A DNA stretch of 64,000 bases from Theropithecus gelada. Its lineage: Eukaryota > Chordata > Mammalia > Primates > Cercopithecidae. The stretch lies in NCBI RefSeq assembly GCF_003255815.1, contig NC_037674.1:24378324-24442323 (forward strand), in the 5' to 3' direction. The notes below the pieces were generated by a model. The model worked only from the letters and a program-made list of their open reading frames with translations. It was not told where the DNA came from and searched no databases. The position numbers and the translations under genes are program-made. Shown here piece by piece: positions 45,499 through 56,910 of this stretch. Positions within the stretch are counted from its first letter, which is position 1; each line of letters opens with the position of its first letter.

Positions 45499-46548
45499 AA
45501 GAAACTATCAGTAGAGTGAACAGGCAACCTACAGAATGGGAGAAGAGTTTTGCAATCTATTCATCTGACAATGGGCTAACATCCAGAATCTACAAGGAAC
45601 TTAAACAAATGTACAAGAAAAAAGCAAATAACCCCATTAAAAAATTGGCAAAGCATATGTACAGACACTTCTCAAAAGAAGACATTTATGTAGCCAACAG
45701 ACATATGAAAAAATGCTCATCATCACTGGTCATTAGAGAAATGCAAATAAAAACCACAATGAGATACCATCTTATGCCAGCTAGAATGGCAACCATTAAA
45801 AAGTCAGGAAACAACAGATGCTGGAAAGGTTGTCAAAAAATAGGAAAACTTTTATACTGTTGATTGGAGTATAAATTAGTTCAACCATTGTGGAAGTCAG
45901 TGTGTCAATTCCTCAAGGATCTAGAACTAGAAATAACATTTGACCTAGCAATCCCATTACTGGGCATATTCCCAAATTATAAATCATTCTACGATAAAGA
46001 CACATGCACACGTATGTTTATTGCAGCACTATTCACAATAGGAAAGACTTGGAACCAACCCAAATGTCCATCAGTGATAGACTGAATTAAGAAAATGTGG
46101 CACATACACATCATGGAATACTATAGGGACATGGATGAAGCTGGAAACCATCATTCTCAGCAAACTGTCACAAGATCAGAAAACCAAACACCGCATGTTC
46201 TCACTCATAAGTGGGAGTTGAACAATGAGAACATGTGGATAGAGGGAGGGGAACATCACACACCGGGGCCTGTGGCAAGTGGGAGGCTAGGGGAGGGATA
46301 ACATTAGGAGAAATACCTAATGTAGGTGATGGGTTGATGGGTGCAGCAAACCACCATGGCATGTGTATACCTATGCAACAGAACTGCACGTTTTGCACAT
46401 GTAACTGAGAACTTAAAGTATAGTAATAATTTTAAAAATGCGATATCATAGGTGCTGTGACTGAATGACGCACAGGGTGCCGCGAGAGCACATATGAAGC
46501 TATCCAGCCCCACGGGACGCATTGTAGGAACAGTTCTCATATAGATGT

Positions 46549-46913
46549 TCCCAACACATGATGGTTCAACTTAAGATTTTTCAATTTTATGATAGCGCAA
46601 CAGCAATAGGGATTCAGCAGAAATCATCCTTTGAATTTTGAATTTCAATCTTTTCCTGGGCTAGCAATAATCAGTTTTATACTCTTACATGGGATATTCA
46701 ACATTTTATTATAAAATAGGCTTTGTGTTAGATGATTATGCTCAACTGTAGGCTAATGTAAGTGTTCTGAGCACATTTAAGGCAGGCTGGGCTAAACGAT
46801 GATGTTTGGGAGGTCAGGTATGTGAAATGCATTTTTGACTTAGAATATTCTCTACTCATGATGGATAGATTAGGATGTAACCCTACTCTAAGTGAAAGAG
46901 CATCTGTACTCTA
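46549..46913. mobile_element. Tigger-like DNA transposon
   Basis: ACATGATGGTTCAACTTAAG at the left, GTAGGCTAATGTAAGTGTTC inside, and AGAGCATCTGTAC at the right follow a known short mariner-type repeat. I do not assign the exact family. Confidence 0.65.
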
Positions 46914-48060
46914 TCTGCCTTCCACAAAATAACAAGTCATTGCAGTGCTAGTGGAAAAGCAAATTTTATGCATCACAAAGCAATATTTTTTAGAATGTGA
47001 AACAGTTGTTGGCTTCAGAGACTATGCTAATTTATTATCAGAAAAAGAGAGCACTGTTACCATAGGTGTTTCTCCTTATATTGCTGGTTTCTGTTTGGAC
47101 ACCAATGCCATGTGGCATTAAGGTACAGATTGTTCCTAAAGATAATGTTTCCTGTTGAATGGAACTACACAGTTACTGACCAGGAAATCCTTGCTGGTAT
47201 TGTGGGAGTTAGTCTATCTGACTAAACTCTAACAGCTTAAACTCACCACAGGCTCTGGGGGGGATTCTATTCTAAGAGTAAACATGGTCTCTTAATTACA
47301 TTCTGTCTCAACTCTTTGCTCCAACCATAACTTTATCCCCATTGTTTGCAACATACAAGTGTTGTCACACTTGACCTTGTCATCTATGCTCAATATCAAT
47401 CCCTAACTGGATATCAGCTGATAATATTACAAGTCCTCCAGCATTATGGGCACACCCATTTTCATAATGGCAAGTACAAATGGCTCTGAGCACCATCTCT
47501 CATCTCTCTTCTTCCTCAGGGACTCTTGGGTCTTTCACTTCTGCTAGTCACTTCTTCTGACATCTTGTTTTTGCTGAATTATTGATCCTTGCTCTTGGTC
47601 TCACCTTCTGTAAGTGTTTCTCCTTTTCTGCACCACATCACCGCATGTTGGACACTTCTGATCTCCATTTCCCAAAATACTATTGACTAAGCAATATCAA
47701 AATACTTGGAGACAATTGAATGGTTTCTATTGCAGAAAACGAAAGCAAATAATTTAAAATGGAATATTTCAGTACGTTCCAAAGTCCTTTTGTCCACTTA
47801 TCTCTAGTCATTTTTCTTCCCCATTTCTATTTTTTTCTTCCCTAATTTTTCCCAGAACTCAAATGTCCTCCCATTCTATTATTATGCAGAGCTCAGTATC
47901 TTTTGCTTCTACCCCAAACTCTGCTACTGACCAACTTTTGTACTTACCAAAATGGCCTCATAAATAAATAGCCATTTGCTTTGGAACACTACACTTGAAC
48001 AGCACAAAGTACCTGTAGAGACTTTACAACTTGTCTTTGCCTTAGCAAGATTAAATGATC
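46914..48060. other. Intergenic sequence, no recognised feature
   Basis: AT-rich sequence with short ORFs only. Nothing recognised on either strand. Confidence 0.4.
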
Positions 48061-48062
48061 AG

Positions 48063-48226
48063 GCAGTGGTTCTTAGAGTCCCCCAACCAACAGCATTGGC
48101 ATCCCCTGGGAACTTGGTAGAATTTCAAGGTCTCAGGTCCCACCATAGACCTACCGATTGCTAAGCCCATCCACAAGCCCTCCAGGTGATTCTGATGCAT
48201 GCTAAAGCTTGAGAACCCCTGACTTA
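48063..48226 (-). mobile_element. MER5A-like element
   Basis: CAGTGGTTCTTAGAGTC at the left and GCTTGAGAACCCCTG at the right are MER5A ends. CCAGGTGATTCTGATGCATG lies inside. The orientation given is tentative. Confidence 0.85.
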
Positions 48227-48346
48227 GGCAAACTTTGAGTTTATGTATTTGTAATAGGCACATATATAGAGATCCTACTTCATTTTTAATGGTTGTATGA
48301 ATTTAATGATTCCATGCTCATGGACATTTAGGTTGCTTCCAATTTT

Positions 48347-48604
48347 TGTTTTTGTTAGTTTGTCTGTTTGTTTTGGGATGGAGTCTCGCTCTGTCGCCCA
48401 GGTGGGAGTGCAGTGCTGTGTTCTTGGCTCACTGCAACCTCTGCCTCCCAGGTTCAAGTGATTCTCCCACCTCAGCCTCCCAAGTCGCTGCGACTACAGG
48501 CTCCTGCCACCACACCCAGCTAATTTTAACGAGGCTGGTCTCAAACTCCTGATCTCAAGCGATCTGCCCACCTCGGCCTCCCAAAGTGTTGAGATTACAG
48601 CCAA
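48347..48604 (-). mobile_element. Alu, inverted, with internal deletion
   Basis: The middle part between CAGCTAATTTTAA and GAGGCTGGTCTC is missing about 45 bp, and the last 20 bp of the head is lost. Flanks CTTCCAATTTT at 48336-48346 and 48605-48615 show insertion boundaries. Confidence 0.9.
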
Positions 48605-50194
48605 CTTCCAATTTTAATACATGAACAAACACTAGAAGTGTGCATGGAAAAATAAAAACAATTATGAAAAGATCTAGCTATTTTTTGATAAATTTTTTTC
48701 TTAAAAAATTCCTCCAATGTTAGAATATTGTTTTAACAATAAATACAAATTGGAAGAGAGAACAATGTTAGGTGAACTAAAGAAGGGAGGGAGGGATGGA
48801 TTCTCCATAAAGGGTAAAGGGAACCCACTGCAGTAGGCTGGAATAGCCATGAGACCACAGACCATGTCCAATGTGCTTACTTCTGTATGCCCAGTGTCTT
48901 CAATGGTGTCTGACACAGAATAGGCACTTAGAAAATATTAAATGAATAAACGGATTAATCAAATGCTGGTGAGGCTTCAGCTCCTATGTCTGGATTTGCT
49001 ACAGTTCATGCTCTAGGACTTGAGCTTTTTGACTACCCAGGGCTGTAACTGTGGCTCTACTTTGTGCCCAGGTCTCAACTGGGAAGACACTCATGACAGT
49101 AGTGCAGTAAGGAGCTGGGTATGCATTTCAGCACAAATCTTTGTTCGTTTCTTTCTTCCAAAAGACCCTACCTATGACCTTTCAGTAGGCAGGGTCAATA
49201 ATCTGGTTCTACAACAACTCAATAATGGAAGATACTAAGGAATTAGTTAATTTTTATTTAGTTTGAATAATGGCATAGTAATTATATGTCTGCTTTAAAA
49301 GGGTCTAGGATTTGCTTCAAAATCATCTGGATAGGGGAGTTGAAGAATTGGGGTATAGATCAAATAAGATAGGCCATCAGTTGATAATTGCTGAGGCCGG
49401 GAAAGTGAAAACATTTTCCAGTACATGGGGGCTCATAATGGATACAAATTGAATACATACATATATTTATTTATAAGGAATAGAATAATGATAGTATTAT
49501 TCTTAAAAAAAAAAAAAAAAACCTTCAAGTCAGCAGCAGGTGCTCTCCCAATGAGCACAGCATGGCTGTCACACCTGTTGCCAACTCCTGGGTACATGTC
49601 TCTTGTTCCTTTTGGTTACAGTAGAACACTCTGGATCCCAATCTTTCTTACATTTTGATGTACTTAGTGACATCAGTTATCTCTTTCTATCCTGTATCAA
49701 TGTCTACCTCCCGTCTGGAGATTTACACTCAGACTTTAAATATAACTCAATTATCTTCCATAATAAAAGTCACGTAAACATCCCATCCCCTCAGTTCAGA
49801 CACTTCCTCCGGCGATTGCTTGATTTTTCTTTTATCCAGAACAGCCAAACGTATCCAAAGAGTTACCTATTTTTCTCTTACATTTCTTTGCTTCTGCCTC
49901 AATCTACTGGAGTCTGGCTCTGTCCTCATCATTCAACCTTAATGGTTGCTGTCATAAAATTTCATGTGCATATTTCAGGTGTAAAATAGCAGCTCTAGCC
50001 CAAATACTTCTCCTTAAAGAGACTCTAGTATTCAAAACTTACTGACTTCTATATTTGGATATTGTATGGTTCTATTCAAACTCAGCACTGTATGTCCAAA
50101 CAGAGCTCATCGTCTTCCTCCCAACCTGTGGTCCTTTCAGTGAATAACCAGTTGCCCAAATAGCAAAAACCCTGGCAACATTTGCTTTGTTTTG
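48605..50194. other. Intergenic sequence with an L2/MIR 3' end
   Basis: At 48880-48960 the text ATGCCCAGTGTCTTCAATGG and GGCACTTAGAAAATATTAAA resembles an L2/MIR 3' end. An A-run is at 49505-49520. Otherwise nothing is recognised. Confidence 0.45.
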
Positions 50195-50640
50195 TTCTAA
50201 ACAGCTTTACTGAGGTATAAGTTATAGACCACAATAAACCGCACATGTTTACTGATTTGTTTTTCTGTCAGTATAGATTAATTTGCAGTTTTCAGAATTT
50301 TATATAAATGGAGTCATGCAGCATGTACTTTTTTGTCTGATTTCTTTCACTAAGCATAATTATTTTGAGATTCATCCATGTTGATGTGTGTATTAATAGT
50401 TCATTCCTTTTTATTAGCATGTAGCATACCATTATATGGATATATCATAATTTGTTTATTCACTTGCTTGTTGATGGCCATTTGGGTCATTTCTAGCTTT
50501 TGGATATTGCAAATAAAACTATTATTTCATGTACAAGCCTTGGTGTGTACATATGATTTCATTTCTCTTGGTTAAATTTGCAGGAGCAGAATGTCTAGGT
50601 CACATTGATTTTGTGTTAACTTTTAAAGAAACTTCTGGGT
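50195..50640 (-). mobile_element. Old L1 (L1M) 3' UTR
   Basis: CTTTACTGAGGTATAAGTTA, TTTATATAAATGGAGTCATG, GATTCATCCATGTTG and GGATATTGCAAATAAAACTA are consecutive phrases of an inverted L1M 3' region. Confidence 0.8.
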
Positions 50641-50754
50641 GTTACTCTTGACTTTTTGTGGCAGTCCTAGTTGGCTGCCTTTCCAGCAACCATCTCATAT
50701 TCCATCCTCTACTTTTCACTGTCTCTTACACTGCAGAAGTGGAAAAGGTGACAT

Positions 50755-51350
50755 TTGCTTTCCCAGAACCCTTTGCATCTGTGGCCAGGGCGTGTGGCTG
50801 CACCTGGCTGCGGATACTTGAAGAAAACTCCGCTGGGAGTGAGGGGTGGAGAGGGAGGTTCTGAGAAGCCACGAGGGGATGTAGCAGAAGGACTCCCTGG
50901 CACTCCTCTAATAGCGTCCTTCCCTGTAAAGGGTGGCGTCTTGGAACCAAGGGGACATTCCCATGCGGAGCTTGTGGCCCCCATCCATACCACTCTCCGC
51001 GTACCCAGGACGCAGAACTCCTTAGGCTCATCGCCCCGACCCCTGCCAGGGACTCAGAGGGCCTCTTCCAGTCCTTTCCCCGACCGACGGCAGGCCCTGC
51101 CGCTGGCGTGCTTATCCCTAGACACCGAGGGAGGCCAGTTGCAGGAGGAGATGCGCTAGGGTGGTCACACGCATGCGTGTAAGGTGCCTAATGGCGCAGG
51201 TTGCTGCACCGTGTGGAGAAAGTTTTGGGAGAGTTCTGCTTATACTGTTAGGAGCAGAAAGTCTGCTTGTGACACCAGAAAGTGAAACAGATATTCCGAG
51301 GCTACGAGGGGCACAGCACCGCCAGTATGCTGAGAATTGTCCTTAGAGAC
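50755..51350. promoter_or_regulatory. CpG-rich unique patch
   Basis: CpG frequency rises here, with CCCCGACCGACGG near 51078 and a palindromic CACACGCATGCGTGTA near 51168 that resembles an NRF1 half-site arrangement. A 134-codon plus-strand ORF covers most of it but lacks any family resemblance. The sequence is not a repeat I recognise. It could be a small CpG island, an enhancer or an eroded LTR; function is not shown. Confidence 0.35.
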
Positions 51351-51404
51351 ACCCCGGAATCCCCCAAACCTTCCCTTCCAACAGCTTTGCCTCTGGTTTA
51401 TATC

Positions 51405-51640
51405 ATTTTTGTTTTGTTTTTAGAGACAGAGTCTCCCTCTGTCACCCAGGCTGGAGTGCTTTGACACGATCATAGCTCACTGCAGCCTCAAACTCCTGAG
51501 CTCAAGCGATCCTCCTGCCTCAGCCACCTGTGTAGCTTAAACCATAGGCCCTCTCCCCCACACCAGGCTAATTTGCTTTTTAAATTTTTTTGTAGACACA
51601 GGGTCTTGCTCAGCTGGTCTTGAGCTTCTGTTCCTTGCAC
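51405..51640 (-). mobile_element. Alu, inverted, diverged and truncated
   Basis: It runs from GAGACAGAGTCTCCCTCTG through CAAACTCCTGAGCTCAAGCG and CAGGGTCTTGCTCAGCTGG, with loss of the 5' third. Confidence 0.8.
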
Positions 51641-51660
51641 TGCAAAGCGTCCTGACTGAT

Positions 51661-51790
51661 ACTCTCTCCCTCCCTCCCTCCTTCCCTCCCTCCCTTCCTT
51701 CCTTCCTTCCTTCCTTCCTTCCTCCCTCCCTCCCTCCCTCCCTTCCTTCCTCTGGCTCTCTCTTTCTTTCTTTTTCTTTCTTCTTTCTCA
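51661..51790. repeat. (CCCT/TTCC)n polypyrimidine tract
   Basis: About 130 bp almost purely C and T on the plus strand, built of TCCC and TTCC units with a CTTT-rich end. It has mirror symmetry in part, as in triplex-forming sequence. Confidence 0.97.
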
Positions 51791-52194
51791 CTTCTTTTAG
51801 CCAATCACCAAGTCCTTTCCTTCCTATTTCCTTAAGAGTCCTCAAATCTATCCACTGTTCTCAACCCTTCTGCCCTTGTCTCAGGAGAGACCACTGTTAT
51901 CTTCGCCTGAATTACCACAGATTCTGAAGGTTACTCTCACAGCACAGACCTCGAGTCACTGGGGTCAAATGCCAACTTGCTCCTTATGAGCTTAGTGACT
52001 TCTCCGTGCCTAAGTTAAAAGTGCTTTTCTGCCAAGATTACTGTGAGGACAAAATGCAATCAAATACATGGAGCATTTAGCACAGTTTCTGGTTCTAAAA
52101 AATGTTTTTTTTCTTTTTCTAACTTCCATAAAACCACTTGCATTGATTTTTTTGTTTGGAAAAGCTTTACTTCTACTTACAAAAAAAAAAAAAA

Positions 52195-53085
52195 AAAAAA
52201 ACTTAAGCGTAAAACAGCCTTAGGCAGGTCCTCCAGGAGATATTCCATAAGGCATTGCTATCAGAGGAGATGACAGCTTCATGCGTCATCTGTCCTTGAA
52301 GACCATCCAGTGGGACAAGACGTGAAAGTGGAAGATGGTTATGTTGATAATTCTGACCCTGTGTAGGCCTAGGCTGATGTGTATGTTTGTGTCTTTGTCT
52401 GTAATGAAAAAACTTAAAAAGTTAAATAAATTAAAAAATGTAAAAGTAGAAAAAAGCCTACAGAATAAAGATATAAAGAAAGAAAATATTTTTGTGCCGC
52501 CGTACAATGTTTGTGTTTTAAGATAAGTGTTATTACAAAAGAGTCAAAAAGTTGAAAAAAGTTTAGTTTGTATATAAAGTAAAAAAAAATTATGTTGAGC
52601 TGAGGTTAATTTATTACTGAAGAAAGAACAAATTTTGCATAAATTTAATGTAGCCTAAGCGTACGGTAGTTTATAAAATCTATAGTCGTGTACAATAATT
52701 TCCTAGGGCTTCTCATTTACTTACCACTCACTCACTGACTCACCCTCCTAGATCCAATCATAATAAGTGTCCTATACAGGTATATCATTTTTTATCTTTT
52801 ATACCATATTTTCACTGTACTTTCCTATGTTTAGACACACAAATACTTATCACTGTGTTACAATTGCCTGCAGTATTCAGAACAGTAACATGTTATATGG
52901 GTTTGTAGCCTAAGAGCAATAGGCTACAGGGTATAGCCCTGGAGCGTAGTAGGCTACACCATCTAGGTTTGTGTAAGTACACACCATGCTGTTTGCACAG
53001 TAAAAAAAATTACCTAACAATGTATTTCTCAGAACATATCCTCACTATTAAGTGGTCCACAACTATATACATATTTTATGTATCT
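52195..53085. mobile_element. Tigger-like DNA transposon copy
   Basis: CAGGTCCTCCAGGAGATATTCC, GTGTAGGCCTAGGCTGATGTG, CTAAGAGCAATAGGCTACAG, GTAGGCTACACCATCTAGGTTTG and CATTTCTCAGAACATATCC follow a well-known mariner/Tigger-type repeat from interior to end. Its transposase is not open. Confidence 0.7.
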
Positions 53086-53149
53086 AATATATGTACAAAC
53101 ATTAGGAACCTAAGCACAACCCATTGAAATGAGTCAGTTTGACACTCAT

Positions 53150-53720
53150 TTGCCTCCTACATGCTAGGGTGGTGGGAATGTGTCTGTGGAGAAATCATCC
53201 CTGCCTTTGTAGAGGCAGACATTAAACAAATAATTATACAATACTACTAATAATTATTATTATTTATATACATTTGATGAAGTGCTATGGAGCTCAGGAT
53301 CTTCCATAGAAAGTAAAATTTAAGGTGATGCCTGAAGGCCAAGGAGGAGTTAACTCAATAAAAAGGCTCTTTAAAGAGCCTAGATTCCAGAGGGAACAGT
53401 ACGTTCCAGGACCCCAAGGCAGAAAGGAGAGGAGGTGCAGGCAGACCAGGCTAGTTGGAATACAGTGAGTAAAGGTGATAAGACTCAGCGGGGAGAGAGT
53501 GAGCACAGGGACAACCATACAGGGTTTGAAGCCACAATTATGGTTGGAGGCTGCATCCTAAGAACAGTGGGAAACCATTGAAAGATATTAAGTAGGCAAC
53601 TGATGTGGTCAGGTTTGAATTGAAACAACAACAACAACAACAAAAAACAACCCTGGATCAGAATGGATCAGAAGGGATGATCTGAAAGTGGCTTGACCAG
53701 GGAGGAGAGCATTGCTATAT
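53150..53720 (-). mobile_element. L2 fragment
   Basis: GATGCCTGAAGGCCAAGGAGG, GAACAGTACGTTCCAGGACC, GGGAAACCATTGAAAG and CTGATGTGGTCAGGTTTG are L2-style phrases. It ends at an (AAC)n run near 53625-53648. Strand label is tentative. Confidence 0.7.
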
Positions 53721-53959
53721 TCCAGGTAAGGTAAATAGAAAATGCAAAATACTTAGCTCTTTGTAGACATACTCCAAGTGGCTATGGGCAATGCAGAAGT
53801 GGCAAAAGAAAGAGGAAAAGCATGTGGAAATGGCACGAAATATGAGCAGACAGTTCATGGCATGACAAAGCTGAATAAATTGATAGAGATTTTGATACTA
53901 ATGCTTTTTAAAATAATACCACTTTTGTAACAATAAGTAATAATAAAACAATAACCATA

Positions 53960-54300
53960 GTGGGTTAATATTTATTGAGTACTTGCCATGTGCTAGATAA
54001 CTGTTCTATGTTCTTTATATAAATTAATTCATTTCATCCTTGTTCCAGTTATTTGTTGCTTCAAAACAAACCACCTTACAATTTAGTGCTTAAAACAACC
54101 ACAACAACCACAATATATATTTTGCTCCCAAATCTGCAGCTTGGGCATAGCTTAGGGGTTGAGGGGAGTTCATTGCTACTCCACTTGGTGTCAAAGTGTG
54201 ACAAAGTCTGACTTCCAGCTTACAGTCTGAGAGCTGGAATCTGAATCTTGCTCACACACATGCCTGTGATTGATGCCAGTTGTGTGCATTCTTCTATTAC
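53960..54300. mobile_element. Old MIR/L2 end and LTR-like fragment
   Basis: ATTTATTGAGTACTTGCCATGTGC is a MIR/L2 end. The following TTATTTGTTGCTTCAAAACAAACCACC resembles an old MaLR-type fragment. Family names are not certain. Confidence 0.45.
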
Positions 54301-56189
54301 ACTGAACACACCACATTGCAATGATTTTGCTTAAATGTCCAATTCTCTGCTAGACCTTGAAATAAGTCTTATTTAACTTTGTATCACCACTGTTTGGGGC
54401 ACCATCCACACAGTGGGTGCTACGATCTTCACTAATAGAATGCTTCCTTCCCCAAACCCTTACAGGAAATTCTCCATCTTCTATTTGAACACTTATGGTG
54501 ACTGGATTTTTATAACTTTGCAAGACTACCATTTCATTAGAAAGTTTTCTTTGATCCTCAGCCAAAATCTGCTTTGCATAACTTTTACTTAGTTGTTGTA
54601 GTTAGGATTCATAGAACTGCACAGAATGAGTCTAAGTTAACTTCCATAAGACATCCATTCCCTCTAAGCTAAACACCCTAGTTCACATTTCTGGGCCTCA
54701 TGGATATGGTTTCCATGATTACCTCATTCTAGATGCATTCTCAGATTGTCATTGTGGTTCATAGAGGTCCAGAACAAAATGCCTGGGGAAATATTAATGG
54801 TGAGCCTGTGGACAAAGGAACAAAGTGGGAGAGAAAACCATTCTGAAACTGTCATAAGCAAGTGAGCTGAAAAAGGAAGTGCAGGATGGGAGTGTGGATT
54901 GAGGACACGATGAGTTGGAGACCTGATTCCATCATGGGCCTTCTCTGGAGAGGCTGCCTCTCTGTTGAGAAGTGGAAGGAGAATGTCTAAGAAAGTAATC
55001 TGAGGCACTGACTGAGTGGAAGTGGAGAAGGAAAAACAGGAAAAATGGGGAGGTCATTGAAACCTAGTTGCCCGCTTCTATCTGAAAATAACCTTTTTCA
55101 AAACATAGTTTATATTGATCATGTATGTAAGAATCTCATAACCTGTGGGTTAACATGCAATGCCAGAGCTCAGCTCCATAACTATGGAATGTGCATTCTT
55201 CACAAACTCTAAGGTAATTTTTAAATGTGTTGAAAATCTTGTTTTAAAGAATGAGGTAAGGTGGGAACTACTTATATGCAGGTTTAGAAGACTGTTTTTG
55301 AAATTTTATGTTTTGCAAAGCTAAAGACTCTCATGTTCTTCAGAAATTTCCTGGAAATATAAAAAACCCCAGCTTAAGTGTTCCGTTTGCATAAGTTCCA
55401 GCCCATAGGTCCTTATCCCAACCCATAAGGGCCTGAAAAACCATTTAAAAAGAGCCTCTTTTGTCAAAAGATCCTATCACAATAACTCTTAGAGTAAGGC
55501 CTCCCATCTGCAACCCCTTCCAGCCCTCCCCCAGAAAAATAAGCAGTTGAAGAATTCAAACTCATGATACATTTTTTCCATTCCAAGTCCACAGTTTTAT
55601 TGAAATATTAAATCCCTTCTCCTTTTCCACTGATGGATTTGAAGACAGATTTTACAATAAATTTTTAGTTAAATAATGAGTAAAAAATGTGAGGTATAGT
55701 TGTAGCAAGTACTTTTTGCTTAGAATTAGAAAGAGGCTAAAATGAAATTTAGGCAAAAAATATGGTTTTTGCTCTTTTAGGAAAATGTTTTAAGCACCCT
55801 TACAGAGTGTCCCAGGGAGATATAAGTGCATATTTTTTAATGAAGTTGCAACAAGTGAAAATCTAACATTATTACACAAAAATATAAGGACACACTTTTC
55901 GTATGTGAAAAGATTTTGCCTTAATAAAATAATTCAGCAATAGCATTTCTTTAAATTTCTCCTTTGACCCTTAGCCTATCTCCCAGAAGCATTTATTTAC
56001 AGAGCAGAAGGAAGATCAATAAGAAACAGATTCTTTTAATGAGATAATGTCAAGTGAAGAGCAGGCTGAAATGGGGAAAAGGCATTGGTGATAATTTTAC
56101 CACAAATCACTGGGGGGAAAAATGGATTTAAAGTGGATTCACCTACAGCCTTTCAGAAGCACTGCTTTAAATAGAAACACAGACTACTT
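54301..56189. other. Intergenic sequence, no recognised feature
   Basis: I see no gene and no repeat that I can name with confidence. Confidence 0.4.
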
Positions 56190-56400
56190 CACTCACTCAC
56201 TGACTCTTCAAATGTTTATTAAGGTCGCCTATTGTATGTCAACTGGAGATACAGAAGTTGCCAAGACAGCCACACAGTTCCTCCCTTCAAGATAGAGCTC
56301 ATAATACCAGGGATCAAGGCATTTAGTTATAATTGTGATAAATATTATAAAGGAAGAGTGCAAAATGCTTTGAGAATGAATTTGTCATCATGACAATATT
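56190..56400. mobile_element. L2 fragment
   Basis: ACTGGAGATACAGAAGTTGCC, TCCCTTCAAGATAGAGCTC and the following TAATTGTGATAAATATTATA match L2 style text. Diverged. Confidence 0.6.
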
Positions 56401-56784
56401 GAGCCAGAGGTTAATCTAAATGAGGGGACAAATTTAAACAATTTTCCCCAAGCTTCAATGTGGGCTTTCTTCTTTAAATTTTTGAAAATGGTTTGGGAGA
56501 GTGATTTTTTAAAATGTGTATTGTGAGCTAAAGGTAGAACAGGTAGTGAGTCCTGTCAATTGTTTGCAGTCAGCTACAACTTGAACTCCTTGTTCTACTC
56601 TGTCCCCACTTCTCACTGCTGCACTTGGCTAGTTAAAAAACAACCACTACCACCACCACCGTCTTTTGTGTGTCAAAGCCTGGATGTAAAACTCAGATGA
56701 AGAGGTGACTTACTGTTTTCCAGTGACTTTGCTTTGCTGGTGAAATTTCCTACAAGATCCTTCTCTGAGGGCAAGGACATTCAC

Positions 56785-56910
56785 ATTTATTGAGTGCTGA
56801 TTCTTTTGCAGGAATTGGATCAATTTTGCTCAGCAATCCTAAGATGGTGGATTTGCAAATGAGAAAACTGAGGTTCAGAAAGACAAAATAATTCATTTCA
56901 AGTCAGCTGC
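56785..56910 (-). mobile_element. MIR, inverted
   Basis: TTTATTGAGTGCTGATTC and GCAAATGAGAAAACTGAGGTTCAG are the two standard MIR landmarks in the inverted orientation. Confidence 0.75.

Larger units (their letters stand above)
41409..46221 (+). pseudogene. Broken L1 ORF2 (endonuclease and reverse transcriptase)
   Basis: ORF2 starts at ATG 41409 but meets TAA after twelve codons. Fragments are open at 41547-41885 (endonuclease, with a G-D-F-N-T motif), 41910-42578, 42760-42948, 42972-43415 and 43385-44050 (reverse transcriptase). The catalytic motif reads F-V-D-D instead of F-A-D-D at about 43500-43515. Three Alu insertions and a 60-bp templated insert break the 3' part. The stop corresponding to the normal end is TGA at 46219-46221. 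Confidence 0.92.
39265..46434 (+). mobile_element. Near full-length L1PA-type LINE-1
   Basis: It starts at GGGAGGTCACTTCCAAGATGG, the L1PA 5' end, and ends in an A/T-rich tail after CTTAAAGTATAGTAATAAT. Target-site duplications AAAATGCAATAT (39252-39263) and AAAATGCGATAT (46435-46446) differ by one base. The element spans 5' UTR, ORF1, ORF2 and 3' UTR on the plus strand, about 7.2 kb including roughly 940 bp of Alu insertions. Both frames are broken. The surrounding sequence is L2-like on both sides (39165-39251, 46447-46530). Confidence 0.96.

Noticed and set aside
50755..51159. 134-codon ORF in the CpG-rich patch as a coding gene
   Set aside because: Composition follows GC bias and no family pattern is seen. 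Kept only as a possible regulatory patch.
51537..51845. 102-codon ORF rich in K, E, R and G
   Set aside because: It is the translated polypyrimidine tract.
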